From Bradyrhizobium erythrophlei (lineage in GTDB: Bacteria > Pseudomonadota > Alphaproteobacteria > Rhizobiales > Xanthobacteraceae): a stretch of DNA of 64,000 nt. The translations under genes and the position numbers were made by a program. Positions within the stretch are counted from its first letter, which is position 1. Each line of letters starts with the position of its first letter. This document shows, in pieces, positions 8,865 to 17,282 of the stretch. The notes under the pieces are model-generated. The model was not told the DNA's origin. It made no database searches and was given only the letters and a program-made list of their open reading frames with translations. Location: contig FSRD01000001.1 in assembly GCA_900129675.1 (NCBI GenBank), forward strand, positions 1,229,501 through 1,293,500, written 5' to 3'.

Positions 8865-10418
8865 TCAATCTGTCGTGGACGGGTTGGCCCGGCCATCTCG
8901 CCGGCTTGCAACTTCGTTTGCCACGGCCGGCTTCCTCTTCGTGGAAGCCTTGTTCGGTTCGTTCGGCACCAACACCGTAGGTGCCCCGGCGGCGGCGACC
9001 GCATCGACCGGCGGCAACGCCTCGATCTCGCGCAGCGCAGTACGCAAGTGCTCGATCATTTCATAGGACTCGTCCTGTGAAAGAATGCGTCGGCAGGCTG
9101 TGAGGCCGAACTCGAGCAATCCGGCGTAACTCTGCACCGTGATGTTCAGCGCGCTCCCGTGATAGGGGATCGACACAGGGAAATAGTGCACCATTTTTGC
9201 CCCGGCCATGTAGAGCGTCATCGGTGGTCCAGGGACATTGGAGATCAGGACGTTACCAGCCGCCGGAAAGCGGCTCACGAGATTGGAACGGCCGAGCAGC
9301 GAGGCCAGGCCGGTCATAAGCCAGGGCGATCCCGTAATCGGAATATCCACCCCGAGCACCGGCTTCAGCTCCTTCACAACGGCCTTGGCCGCTTCTGATG
9401 ACGCGTGGATTGCCCTGAAACGGGCAGGCAAGTCGTCGATGTCGGTCGCCAGATCAACGCGAACCCCGGCGACCTGGTTGTTCATAGCGGTATCACCCTC
9501 GGCGCGCAGGCTGACCGGCACCATCGCGATCAGCGGCTCCTTGGGCAGCAAACCTCGCTCCTTCAGGAAGTGGTGCAACGCAATGCTGCACATTGCCATC
9601 ACGATTGCATTGACGGTGCCGCCCACACGCCTGCCCAGCTCCTTGATATCGGCCAGAGGCAGCGACATCGTGCTGTATGAACGCTGATTGGTGATCGAGT
9701 CGTTGAATATCGTGTTCGGAGCGAGGCCGAGATTCACCGAGCGCTCACCTTTCTCCGAGCGCTGGCTGGCAACGACTCTTGCCGCCGTGTCGAATGCTTT
9801 GGCTGCTGTCGGCAACAACTCGGCAAGTTTCCGATATTGCTGGGCCGCATTGGTGGCGGCCGCCTGCAGCAATTCGGTAACGCCTAGCTGATATTGGCCG
9901 CTCGTGCGCTTGCGCCGCGGCGGCGGCACCTGGCGCATCTGCGGCGAGGTGTCATAGAGAACCTTTGCGAGTTCGACGCCGGCCTTGCCGTCAACCCCGC
10001 TGTGATGGGCCTTGGTATAGAAGGCGACCAGTCCGTTTTCCAGGCCATCGATGACGTACATCTCCCACAACGGGCGACTGCGGTCGAGCAGCGAGGCGTG
10101 CAGGCGCGCGACGAGCTGCTCGAGCAGAGCGATGGTGCCCGGCCGGCGCAAGGTCACGGTGCGGACATGATAGTCGAGCTCGATGTCGTCGTCGTCGATC
10201 CAGACCGGCTCGGCCAGTTCGAACGGCATCTGCGCCAGCTTGCGGTTCAGCAATGCAGACAGGTGCAGGCGCTTGCCGAGCAGCGCCTTGACGTCTTCGT
10301 AGTAGTCGCCCTTGTAACCCTCGGGCAGCTCGAAGAGCATCAGGCTGCCGACATGCATCGGCGTCTCGGGCGTTTCGAGGTGCAAGAAAGAGGCATCGAT
10401 GCTGCTCAGTTGGTCCAT
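8865..10418 (-). CDS. WS/DGAT/MGAT family O-acyltransferase (copy 1)
   Basis: The 517-residue protein is a wax ester synthase/diacylglycerol acyltransferase. It has LSSIDASFLHLETPETPMHVG at the start, the catalytic HHxxxDG motif as HHSGVDG (residues 138-144), and the C-terminal domain with LISNVPGP and GSALNITVQSY. It joins a fatty acyl-CoA to a fatty alcohol or diacylglycerol to make neutral storage lipid at the membrane. The ATG at 10416-10418 follows GGGAGGCAAG. It lies 115 bp downstream of the acyl-CoA ligase gene, with a phasin and a lipase beyond, an arrangement that fits storage-lipid turnover. A second copy occurs at 14753-16285. Confidence 0.9.
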   Translation of the reverse strand: MDQLSSIDASFLHLETPETPMHVGSLMLFELPEGYKGDYYEDVKALLGKRLHLSALLNRKLAQMPFELAEPVWIDDDDIELDYHVRTVTLRRPGTIALLEQLVARLHASLLDRSRPLWEMYVIDGLENGLVAFYTKAHHSGVDGKAGVELAKVLYDTSPQMRQVPPPRRKRTSGQYQLGVTELLQAAATNAAQQYRKLAELLPTAAKAFDTAARVVASQRSEKGERSVNLGLAPNTIFNDSITNQRSYSTMSLPLADIKELGRRVGGTVNAIVMAMCSIALHHFLKERGLLPKEPLIAMVPVSLRAEGDTAMNNQVAGVRVDLATDIDDLPARFRAIHASSEAAKAVVKELKPVLGVDIPITGSPWLMTGLASLLGRSNLVSRFPAAGNVLISNVPGPPMTLYMAGAKMVHYFPVSIPYHGSALNITVQSYAGLLEFGLTACRRILSQDESYEMIEHLRTALREIEALPPVDAVAAAGAPTVLVPNEPNKASTKRKPAVANEVASRRDGRANPSTTD

Positions 10419-10533
10419 CTTCTTGCCTCCCTTGAATTTCAAACGCTGTTTGCCGCGCCAGCGAGCCTGAGCTGCCAATGCATCGAATGCGGCTCGCTAC
10501 GTCGCGCAAGATCGGCGCTCATCGAAAACCCGA

Positions 10534-12240
10534 CTAGGCCGCCGCCGTCTTTCGTTCCTCCTGGTCGTACAGATCCTTCTTCGAGATCTTGCCGACCGGG
10601 GTCTTCGGCAGTGCATCGCGGATCTCGAGCACCTGCACCATTTCGTGCTTGCCGAGCTTGTCCTTCAGGAATTTCTGGAGCTCGTCGAGCGTGAACGTCG
10701 CCGCACCGTCCTTCAGTTTGATGAAGGCTTTCGGCGACTGGCCGCGATATTCGTCGCGGATTCCGATCACCGCGACCTCCTCGACCGCCGGATGCTTGTA
10801 GATCGCCTCCTCGACAACGCGCGGATAGACATTGTAGCCGCCGCACAGCAGCATGTCCTTGGTGCGGTCGACGATGAAAACGAAGCCGTCCTGATCCATG
10901 TAGCCAACATCGCCAGTGCGCAGGAAACCATCGAACGTCGTCACATCGGCCGTCGCTTGCGGGTTGTTCCAGTAACCTTTCATGACATTTGGGCCCTTGA
11001 TGCAGATTTCGCCGCGCTCGCCGAGCGAGGCGTACTGCTCCGGGTTATCAATGCTGAGGAACTTGATGACGATGCCGGGCATCGGCATTCCGCAGGATCC
11101 GGCCTTGCGCATGCCATCCTTCTGGGCCGGCGTGAAGGTGCCGGCCGGCGAGGTCTCGGTCATGCCCCACCCTTCGGTCAGATTACAGCCGGTGATCGCA
11201 GCAAATTGCTGCGCGACCTCGAGCGGCAACGGCGCCCCGCCGGAGCCACAATATTTGAGCGTGCGCAAGCTGTGCTTGGGCGTGTCGGGATGGTTGATCA
11301 ACGCAGTGAACATCGTGGGCACACCGCAGAAGACGCTTACCCCTTTCCCCGAGATATCCTCTAGCGCTGCCTTTGGATCGAAGCGCGCATGCTGAATGAT
11401 CTCCGCTCCCTGGAGAATAGCGAACAGCACATTCACCGCGAGCGCATAGATGTGGAATGGCGGAAGCACCGCAAGGAAGCGCTCCTGACCCTCGACAAGC
11501 ACCGGAGGAGAGCCGGCGGTGGTTGCCCTGTACTGCTGGCAGGTGCTGGTGAGATTGGCGTGCGTCAGCATCGCGCCCTTCGGCAGACCTGTCGTACCGC
11601 CGGTAAACTGAAGCACGGCAATCGTCTCGACCGGGTCGGAGACGGGATAGGCCTGGAAACTTCCATCATTGTGCAGCACTTGGGCGAAGCTGAGCTGGCG
11701 GTCGCCCCACGCCACATCACTCAGTTGTCGGCTGGCCTTCATCTCGGTCATCACGGTGTCGGGATCGGCGGTCAGTTCGGCCAGGCTGCCCACCACCAGT
11801 TTCTTCAACCGCGTCTTGCCGAGCATTGCCGCCATCTGCGGATAGAGCGATGCCATATCGAGCGTGATGAGGAAGTCGGTGCGGCTGTCCTCGATCTTGT
11901 GCTCCAGCACCGTGGCGGCGTCGAGCGGCGAGTAGTTGACCACAGTGCCGCCAGCCCTCAGAACGCCGAAAAACGCGATGATGTAGTGCGGCGAGTTCGG
12001 CAGGTACAGGCCGACATGGACGCCCGGCTTCACCCCAAGCTGCTGCAGTCCCTTCGCCGCACGGTTCACAAGGTCACCGAGATCGCCGTAGGTGATCCGC
12101 TTGCCCATGAAGTCGATCGCTGGGCGATCCGGCCATTTCGCCACGGCATCATCCAGAATGCTCTGAACTGGTCGGGGTACGATCTCGGCATCCCAGATGA
12201 CCCCCGGGGGATAGGCGTTGATCCAGGGCTTGTCGTTCAT
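10534..12240 (-). CDS. Long-chain fatty acid--CoA ligase
   Basis: The 568-residue AMP-forming enzyme shows the AMP-binding signature FTGGTTGLPKGAMLTHANL, then GGAPLPLEV, the YGWGMTET-type motif as LTEGWGMTETSP, and the hinge region FLRTGDVGYMDQDGFVFIVD with the C-terminal Lys in KTPVGKISKKDL. It activates fatty acids to acyl-CoA via an acyl-adenylate, releasing AMP and pyrophosphate. Its product would feed the WS/DGAT enzymes or the acyl-CoA dehydrogenases nearby. The start MNDKPWINAYPPGV lies behind GGGAGGGAGACC. The family is large and chain length specificity cannot be assigned. Confidence 0.9.
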   Translation of the reverse strand: MNDKPWINAYPPGVIWDAEIVPRPVQSILDDAVAKWPDRPAIDFMGKRITYGDLGDLVNRAAKGLQQLGVKPGVHVGLYLPNSPHYIIAFFGVLRAGGTVVNYSPLDAATVLEHKIEDSRTDFLITLDMASLYPQMAAMLGKTRLKKLVVGSLAELTADPDTVMTEMKASRQLSDVAWGDRQLSFAQVLHNDGSFQAYPVSDPVETIAVLQFTGGTTGLPKGAMLTHANLTSTCQQYRATTAGSPPVLVEGQERFLAVLPPFHIYALAVNVLFAILQGAEIIQHARFDPKAALEDISGKGVSVFCGVPTMFTALINHPDTPKHSLRTLKYCGSGGAPLPLEVAQQFAAITGCNLTEGWGMTETSPAGTFTPAQKDGMRKAGSCGMPMPGIVIKFLSIDNPEQYASLGERGEICIKGPNVMKGYWNNPQATADVTTFDGFLRTGDVGYMDQDGFVFIVDRTKDMLLCGGYNVYPRVVEEAIYKHPAVEEVAVIGIRDEYRGQSPKAFIKLKDGAATFTLDELQKFLKDKLGKHEMVQVLEIRDALPKTPVGKISKKDLYDQEERKTAAA

Positions 12241-12444
12241 GAGGTCTCCCTCCCGTCTTGGTCGTCAAGGCGTCCGATCGCTGTGACCTTAACGTCGACC
12301 GCCCGCGTCACGTCGGCAATGAAGGCGCAGGTCGGAGGCGAGGGCGCCGCCCCACCCCGCTCGGGTCTTCGGGCACGCGACCGCGTTTCATGGGCCCATC
12401 TGCACCGCCGCATCCTCGTCGAGGCCTGACGCGACCAGGACGCC

Positions 12445-12885
12445 CTACTTCGGTTGCAGCAGCTTCTGCAGGCTTGCCATGTTCTCCTGCATGCGCTCCT
12501 GCACGACCTTCCACGCATTGTTGCGCGCCTGTGCTTCCATTTCGGAAAGTTCGCGGAAATTCGCCATCGCCTTCTGCATGCCCTGTTTCGCGACCTCAGC
12601 CCGTTTCGACATCGCCTCGGCGCTTGTGGCGTCTTTGATTGCGGCTTGCCATTCCGATAGCGTTTCGCGGAGGATCTCGTTACGTCGTTCAACAAGTGCC
12701 TTGATACCTTCGGAAGCTTGGCGATTCGCCTCTGTCAGAGCTTCCATGTCCCTGCGCTGCCAGTCGATAAGCGCGTCGGTATCGACGCTTGGCAACTGGA
12801 ATTTCTCGATCAGCTTCTTGAGATCCTCAAACCCGGGAAACGCGCCTGCGTCCGAGCCGGAAGTTTGCCTGCTGTCGGTCTCCAT
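12445..12885 (-). CDS. Phasin family protein (granule-associated)
   Basis: This 146-residue, almost wholly helical protein matches the short phasin type: FEDLKKLIEKFQLPSVDTDA, then DALIDWQRRDMEALTEANRQ, a long charged helix with KALVERRNEIL, and the alanine-rich AEVAKQGMQKAMANFRELSE. Phasins coat polyhydroxyalkanoate or neutral-lipid granules and control their size and stability. It lies 39 bp downstream of the lipase gene and upstream of the acyl-CoA ligase gene, on the same strand, which fits an inclusion-body locus. The 204 bp between it and the ligase gene holds no recognised gene. Confidence 0.85.
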   Translation of the reverse strand: METDSRQTSGSDAGAFPGFEDLKKLIEKFQLPSVDTDALIDWQRRDMEALTEANRQASEGIKALVERRNEILRETLSEWQAAIKDATSAEAMSKRAEVAKQGMQKAMANFRELSEMEAQARNNAWKVVQERMQENMASLQKLLQPK

Positions 12886-12924
12886 GGATTTCCTCCTTCG
12901 GGGTTCGATGGTTGCAATGAATGA

Positions 12925-13758
12925 TCAGGCGATGTGTCGAGCGAACTGCGCCGCGATTGGATCGGCTCGCGGTGCAGCCTCGCGATCGCCATCGCGTCGG
13001 TTCGGATCGGCGTACAAGAGACTGCGGAGCCCGCTGCGGTCGAACGGCCGCCATTCGCCTTCCGGCAGCGCAAGCCGGTCGGCGATCGCGTACAACGCGG
13101 CGGGGTTGTACCCCAGCCCCGAATGGCTGCCCTCGACCTCGATGTTCTCCGTCGTTGCGCTCTCCTGTTCGCGGCAGCCCTGCCACGCGACAATGCCATC
13201 GCTACCGGTGTAGATTGCCGTGCTCGGCACCGGCGGTGGAAGCTTCATGGCTTCGCGGTCGGGCCAGTCATCGTCTCGGCGTCCGCTCAGGACTTCGTAG
13301 AGCCGCCAGGCGTTGCTCGCCTTTGGCTCGTTGGCGAACGGGCTGCCGAGCGTGATCACCTGACGTACCAGGTCCGGTGATCGCCGCGCCGTCTCACGCG
13401 CAAGGACGCCGCCGAGGCTCCATCCGATCAAGCTGACCTTGCGGTTATAGCGCTGAGCAAGCTCGACGAGCCTGGCGTCTATGCCCGCCTCGACGCCCGA
13501 GCGCGGGCCATGGTTCGGACCCTGCTTCCATCCATGCGCGGCGTAGCCCTGCGCCCTCAGGTAAGTTCGCAGCGGTCGGGTCGAAACGTCACTCGCGGCA
13601 AGACCGGGCAACACGAGCACCGGATGTCCATCGCCGCGCGGCGCGCGCTGCAGCAACGGGTAAGCCGCCAAGAAAGCCTGCAGTTCCCAGATCGCACGCA
13701 CTTCGAGCGCGAGCAGCAGCCGCGACGGCGGTCTAGAACGGTCAACAGCCTTGTCCAT
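12925..13758 (-). CDS. Alpha/beta hydrolase, triacylglycerol lipase-like
   Basis: The 277-residue protein has HPVLVLPGLAASDVSTRPL (oxyanion region), the nucleophile elbow IGWSLGG with Ser114, a later Asp in IYTGSDGIVAWQ, and a catalytic-type His in EVEGSHSGLGYNPAAL. These are features of lipase-like hydrolases of the alpha/beta superfamily. The ATG at 13756-13758 follows GGGAGGGG. It heads a minus-strand run of lipase, phasin, acyl-CoA ligase, WS/DGAT and MFS genes. The Crp-type palindrome at 13861-13880 lies about 100 bp upstream of its start. A remnant of a second copy survives at 16345-16425. Confidence 0.85.
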   Translation of the reverse strand: MDKAVDRSRPPSRLLLALEVRAIWELQAFLAAYPLLQRAPRGDGHPVLVLPGLAASDVSTRPLRTYLRAQGYAAHGWKQGPNHGPRSGVEAGIDARLVELAQRYNRKVSLIGWSLGGVLARETARRSPDLVRQVITLGSPFANEPKASNAWRLYEVLSGRRDDDWPDREAMKLPPPVPSTAIYTGSDGIVAWQGCREQESATTENIEVEGSHSGLGYNPAALYAIADRLALPEGEWRPFDRSGLRSLLYADPNRRDGDREAAPRADPIAAQFARHIA

Positions 13759-13860
13759 GTCAGAACGTTCCCCTCCCGATTGTTGCGGTATGTCCCGCAT
13801 TTCTTCAGCATCCGTTCGTGGTGCTTTTATCGGCAAAGCTAGTTCGCTTCGGAGCTCCAA

Positions 13861-13880
13861 ATTGTCGCTGAAACGACAAT
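13861..13880. promoter_or_regulatory. Crp/Fnr-type palindromic operator, site 1
   Basis: ATTGTCGCTGAAACGACAAT is an interrupted palindrome (TTGTCG-N6-CGACAA), the geometry expected for a dimeric Crp/Fnr-family regulator. It lies about 100 bp upstream of the lipase start and about 180 bp before the stop of the SDR gene to its right. About 62 bp around it (13838-13899) are nearly identical to 16457-16518, where the same site lies directly upstream of a Crp-family gene. Binding by that regulator is inferred, not shown. Confidence 0.65.
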
Positions 13881-13947
13881 CTTTTCCGCTTTTTTTTGGA
13901 GACCATTGCGGTCCTGCAGCGAGCTTCAGACTCGTCACGCGCAGCCG

Positions 13948-14682
13948 CTACTCGACAATGGCTTGGATGTCGCGGTTCTCGAAAATGAGCCCTCGACGTT
14001 CCCCTGTTTTCCGCACCGCGACCTCCACCATAGCTCGGGCCAACTCGTCGGCTCGAATGACCTGGCTGGGAAATAGCACCCGAAACGCAGGGTAGATCGC
14101 GCGCAACAGGCGATAGCCGAAATTCGGCTCCCGCCGCGGCGTCACCGGGTAGATGTACGCGGGTCGGAAGACATAAACGCTGGCAAAGCCCCTCGCGAGC
14201 AGCGCGTTCTCGGCCTCTCCCTTGTAGCGTGCGAAGGACATCCGACTTCGTCCCGTCGGGTCCGCGCCACTCCCGCTCAAGAAGGCGAACACTGCGTCCG
14301 GGCTGCTGCCATGGAGAACCCGCGCGAATTCGATCGTGTAGTCCACTGTTATCGTGCGGAGCTCTTTGTCCGGCACCGCCCCGGTATACGTACCCAGGCA
14401 AAAGATCGCTGCGTGCTGATCCGAGAGCACCTCCGCGAGTGCCGAGCAGTCGGCGAAGTCCTGATGGAGGACTTCTTTCAACTTGGGATGCGAGATGCCG
14501 ACCTTTCTGCGCCCGATGGTCGTCGCACGTCCAACGACGGGATGCTCGAGCGCATATCGAAGCGCGTATCCACCGACCATTCCGGTCGCCCCCACGATAA
14601 CAAGGTTCTTCCGGCCAGCCGTCGGAGCGCTCGTCTCCGACTCCGAGGCGCTTAGCGGACCCGTCCGGTTCGTCGCGGTCAT
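13948..14682 (-). CDS. NAD(P)-binding atypical SDR family protein
   Basis: The 244-residue protein begins its Rossmann fold at KNLVIVGATGMVGGYALRYA (G-x-x-G-x-x-G), with TIGRRKVGISHPKL as the second strand region, and has FLSGSGADPTGRSRMSFARY and VFRPAYIYPVTPRREP further on. This pattern is that of NAD-dependent epimerase/dehydratase or TIP30-like atypical SDRs. The ATG at 14680-14682 overlaps by three bases with the TGA of the NTF2-like remnant just upstream, a typical operon junction. The second sequence motif is not classical, so a redox or regulatory role cannot be chosen. The C-terminus (FENRDIQAIVE) looks complete. Confidence 0.7.
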   Translation of the reverse strand: MTATNRTGPLSASESETSAPTAGRKNLVIVGATGMVGGYALRYALEHPVVGRATTIGRRKVGISHPKLKEVLHQDFADCSALAEVLSDQHAAIFCLGTYTGAVPDKELRTITVDYTIEFARVLHGSSPDAVFAFLSGSGADPTGRSRMSFARYKGEAENALLARGFASVYVFRPAYIYPVTPRREPNFGYRLLRAIYPAFRVLFPSQVIRADELARAMVEVAVRKTGERRGLIFENRDIQAIVE

Positions 14683-14752
14683 GAGAGTGCGCGCTCCTCC
14701 AACCAATCGACATGAAGCCGGTGCTCCGCCAACAGCCACGAGCCATCCATCT
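14679..14752 (-). pseudogene. C-terminal stub of an NTF2/SnoaL-like protein
   Basis: Between the stop of the second WS/DGAT gene and the SDR start, the minus strand reads KMDGSWLLAEHRLHVDWLEE and ends RALS before TGA at 14679-14681. This matches the last residues of the intact NTF2-like protein at 27058-27522 (KIDGTWLFVERLLYVDWLEE, then RGLS). Only about 24 residues remain. The WS/DGAT gene runs straight into it, so a deletion appears to have removed the rest. It shows that an NTF2-like gene once preceded the SDR gene with a 3-4 bp overlap. Confidence 0.75.
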
Positions 14753-16285
14753 TCACGATGCCGCGAGCCCGCACGCCCGCTCCAGTCGATCCAACTCGAT
14801 CGGCATGGAGTCGGCAAGCACCTGAACATTTGGAAGAATGTTCGCTGCCGCGGTGAACCCGAAATCTAAATGGTCGCGATAGCTTTGCAGCGTAATATTC
14901 AATCCCATCCCATGGGTAACGATAGATACAGGGTAGGAGTGCAAGAGTTCGGCGCCATTGGCGTATAGGGCCATCTTCGGTCCGGGTACGTTCGAGATGG
15001 CGACATTGACGGCCGGAGGAAGTAAGTCCGGCAGATTCGAGCGACTGTATACGAGCGAGAACAATTGGATTCCCAGGGGTGAGCCCAATACGATCGAATC
15101 CTCGACCAGAGGCGCAAGCTGCCTGAAGGGACTGGTTAGCTCCTTCGACTTCGCCGAATCGGCGACGATCGCCTGCAATCTCAGTTTTGGATCCTCGATC
15201 TCGGTGTTGAGCCTGCAGATCATGCCCATAACCTTGTTGCTCGCGGACGTATCGCCTGCTTCTCGCGTAGAGATGGGCACGAATGCCGTAAGCGACTTTT
15301 GAGGAAGCGCGCCTTGCTCGAGAAGGTGTCCGCGAAGTACCCCACTCGAAACCGCAAGCACGACGTCATTCAGTTTTGTCCCCGATTTGGCGGCGATCGC
15401 TTTCATGCGCGACATCGGTAGGGTAACGGTCGCATAGCTGCGTTCGGAGGAGATTGAACCGTTGATAATTGTCGGCGGCGCAATGAGTTTCCTCAAGTCA
15501 TCCAAACTGGGTGCGCCGATCAGCTTGTTACCAAGCTCATTCGCCATTTTCAGCACTTGAGGAAGTCCCGCGAGAAACCTGTTTCGCTGGTGGAGTCCTT
15601 GAATCGCCGAGTCGACGACCACTGAGGCAAGATCGCTATTTCCTTTCCGAGGGACTTCGACGGACGCGCTCAATCTGTCTCTTTCTCCCAATGTCCAAAA
15701 CTCGAGCGATGAGGCCACTAGCGCCGACACAAAATCGCGCTCATCGTCCTTTCGTGACACCTTGCGGGGCGGTGGAGCGTCGATTTCCCTCGGCGAGGGC
15801 GAGGCGTCGTAGATCAATTGCGCCATTGCAGCACCGGCACCGCCGTCGATGCATGCGTGGTGCATTTTGGAGTAGATGGCGACCTGGTCGTCCGGCAGGC
15901 AATCGAATACGTAGACCTCCCACAGCGGCCGGGCGCGATTGAGCAGCTTCGCGTGTAGCCAGCCGACGATACGTTGAAGTGTCGCGTGATCCGAGGGCGC
16001 CGGGAGTGCGCCACGGAATATGTGACGGTCGATATCGAACTGTTCGTCTTCGGTCCAGCTCGGATGATCGATGTCCAACGGGGTGTGGGCCAGCTTCCAC
16101 GCCAACATCGGCGCGAGATGCAGGCGGCGCCCGATCATCGCCCTCAAGTCCTCGAAGAAATCCCCTCGATAGTTGTCGGGTAACTGGAATATCGCCATGC
16201 TACCGATGTGCATGGGGACCTCCGGTGTTTCCATATAGAGGTAGGATGCGTCGATTGCCGTGAGCTTTCGGATGGTTCGCGCCAT
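14753..16285 (-). CDS. WS/DGAT/MGAT family O-acyltransferase (copy 2)
   Basis: The 510-residue protein is a paralogue of the one at 8865-10418. It has LTAIDASYLYMETPEVPMHI at the start, the catalytic motif as HHACIDGG (His142, His143, Asp147) and the C-terminal features VAISNVPGP and GMGLNITLQSY. It should acylate a fatty alcohol or diacylglycerol using acyl-CoA. The two copies are clearly diverged, so this is not a recent tandem duplicate, yet each sits downstream of a nearly identical palindrome-bearing promoter region, which suggests shared control. Its stop merges with the NTF2-like stub. Confidence 0.9.
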   Translation of the reverse strand: MARTIRKLTAIDASYLYMETPEVPMHIGSMAIFQLPDNYRGDFFEDLRAMIGRRLHLAPMLAWKLAHTPLDIDHPSWTEDEQFDIDRHIFRGALPAPSDHATLQRIVGWLHAKLLNRARPLWEVYVFDCLPDDQVAIYSKMHHACIDGGAGAAMAQLIYDASPSPREIDAPPPRKVSRKDDERDFVSALVASSLEFWTLGERDRLSASVEVPRKGNSDLASVVVDSAIQGLHQRNRFLAGLPQVLKMANELGNKLIGAPSLDDLRKLIAPPTIINGSISSERSYATVTLPMSRMKAIAAKSGTKLNDVVLAVSSGVLRGHLLEQGALPQKSLTAFVPISTREAGDTSASNKVMGMICRLNTEIEDPKLRLQAIVADSAKSKELTSPFRQLAPLVEDSIVLGSPLGIQLFSLVYSRSNLPDLLPPAVNVAISNVPGPKMALYANGAELLHSYPVSIVTHGMGLNITLQSYRDHLDFGFTAAANILPNVQVLADSMPIELDRLERACGLAAS

Positions 16286-16344
16286 TTCCGACGACTCCCA
16301 ATTGCTGGAATTTGGGCCGGTTTCCTAAACTTCTCTCGGGACGC

Positions 16345-16425
16345 GTGGGCCATTCCGCACGGGCCATGGTCGCGGAACGGCCAGAACTCGCCTTCCGGCA
16401 TCGCGAGCCGATCGTCAGCGAAAGT
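16345..16425 (-). pseudogene. C-terminal remnant of a second lipase-like hydrolase
   Basis: The minus strand reads DDRLAMPEGEFWPFRDHG, which aligns with ADRLALPEGEWRPFDRSG near the end of the lipase at 12925-13758. The rest of that gene is absent. Because the DNA just upstream (16457-16518) also matches the lipase promoter region, this is what remains of a duplicated promoter-plus-lipase unit after an internal deletion. No start codon or usable frame survives. Confidence 0.7.
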
Positions 16426-16479
16426 AGCCCGACCATTCGCCGACCGGAGATCAATGGCTAGTTCGCTTCAGAGACCCAA

Positions 16480-16499
16480 ATTGTCGCTGAAACGACAAT
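16480..16499. promoter_or_regulatory. Crp/Fnr-type palindromic operator, site 2
   Basis: The 20-bp ATTGTCGCTGAAACGACAAT is identical to site 1. It ends 32 bp before the ATG of the divergent Crp-family gene (16532) and lies about 195 bp upstream of WS/DGAT copy 2. This position suits autoregulation of the Crp gene together with control of the leftward lipid gene. The surrounding 62 bp match 13838-13899 at roughly nine positions in ten, judged by eye. Confidence 0.7.
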
Positions 16500-16531
16500 C
16501 TTTTCCGGTTTTTTCTTGGTAAGAACGACGG

Positions 16532-17239
16532 ATGAACAAGACAGTCCTGAAGACTGTTCTGGGGAGGAACAAGTGGTTTGCTGGATTGCCGCCCGAACTG
16601 GCGGACGGCATCCTCCGGCTCGGTCGCGTGCGCAGACTGAACGATGCCTTGATCTATTCGGCGAGCGACTGCGCCGACGGCATGATTGCGCTCATCTCGG
16701 GGCAGATACGGCTGACGAGCTTTTCCGTGTCGGGCCAGCCCTCGTTTCTGGTATTGACTTCGCCGGGTTCGTGGATCGGCACCACGTCGGCGCTGGACGG
16801 AAGGCCGCATGGCTACGACGCGTTCGCGATCGGCGAGACCGTTCTTTTTCAACTCAGTCAGGAGCGGTTCAATTCGCTGGCTGGTGAGAGTGTCGAGCAT
16901 TACTCGGCGTTTGTCAGGCTTCTATGTGATCATTTTCGGATCACGACCCAGTACCTGATCATTCACCGCAACCATCGGCCTCTTTATTTGTTGGCGCGTG
17001 AACTTTTGAGGTTGGCTGACCGCCATGGCAAGAGGACAAAGAACGGAGTCGTCATCGAGATGCGGCTATCGCAAGAGGATCTCGCAGTGATGATCGGCGT
17101 TGGTCGTCAAACGATCAATCGCTTGCTGAAAAGCTTGGAGCAGGACGGTATCGTCACCACGAGCTACACCTCTCTCACGATCCAGAATGTAGAGGCCCTT
17201 GAGCGGCTCAGGGCGAGCGAGGATCCGGACGAAGTGTGA
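16532..17239 (+). CDS. Crp/Fnr family transcriptional regulator
   Basis: The 235-residue protein has an N-terminal cyclic-nucleotide-binding-type beta roll (about residues 15-125, with SPGSWIGTTSALDGRPHGYD) and a C-terminal winged helix with LSQEDLAVMIGVGRQTINRL as helix-turn-helix (about residues 180-200). It lacks an Fnr-type N-terminal cysteine cluster, so oxygen sensing by a 4Fe-4S centre is unlikely. Whether it binds cAMP is unclear. It is read away from the lipid genes, and its promoter holds a palindrome repeated beside the lipase and cupin genes. It is thus the natural candidate for their regulator. Confidence 0.9.
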   Translation: MNKTVLKTVLGRNKWFAGLPPELADGILRLGRVRRLNDALIYSASDCADGMIALISGQIRLTSFSVSGQPSFLVLTSPGSWIGTTSALDGRPHGYDAFAIGETVLFQLSQERFNSLAGESVEHYSAFVRLLCDHFRITTQYLIIHRNHRPLYLLARELLRLADRHGKRTKNGVVIEMRLSQEDLAVMIGVGRQTINRLLKSLEQDGIVTTSYTSLTIQNVEALERLRASEDPDEV

Positions 17240-17282
17240 CTTCAAGGTGGACCGTCACAGTCAGGTCGGCTGAGACGCCAGA

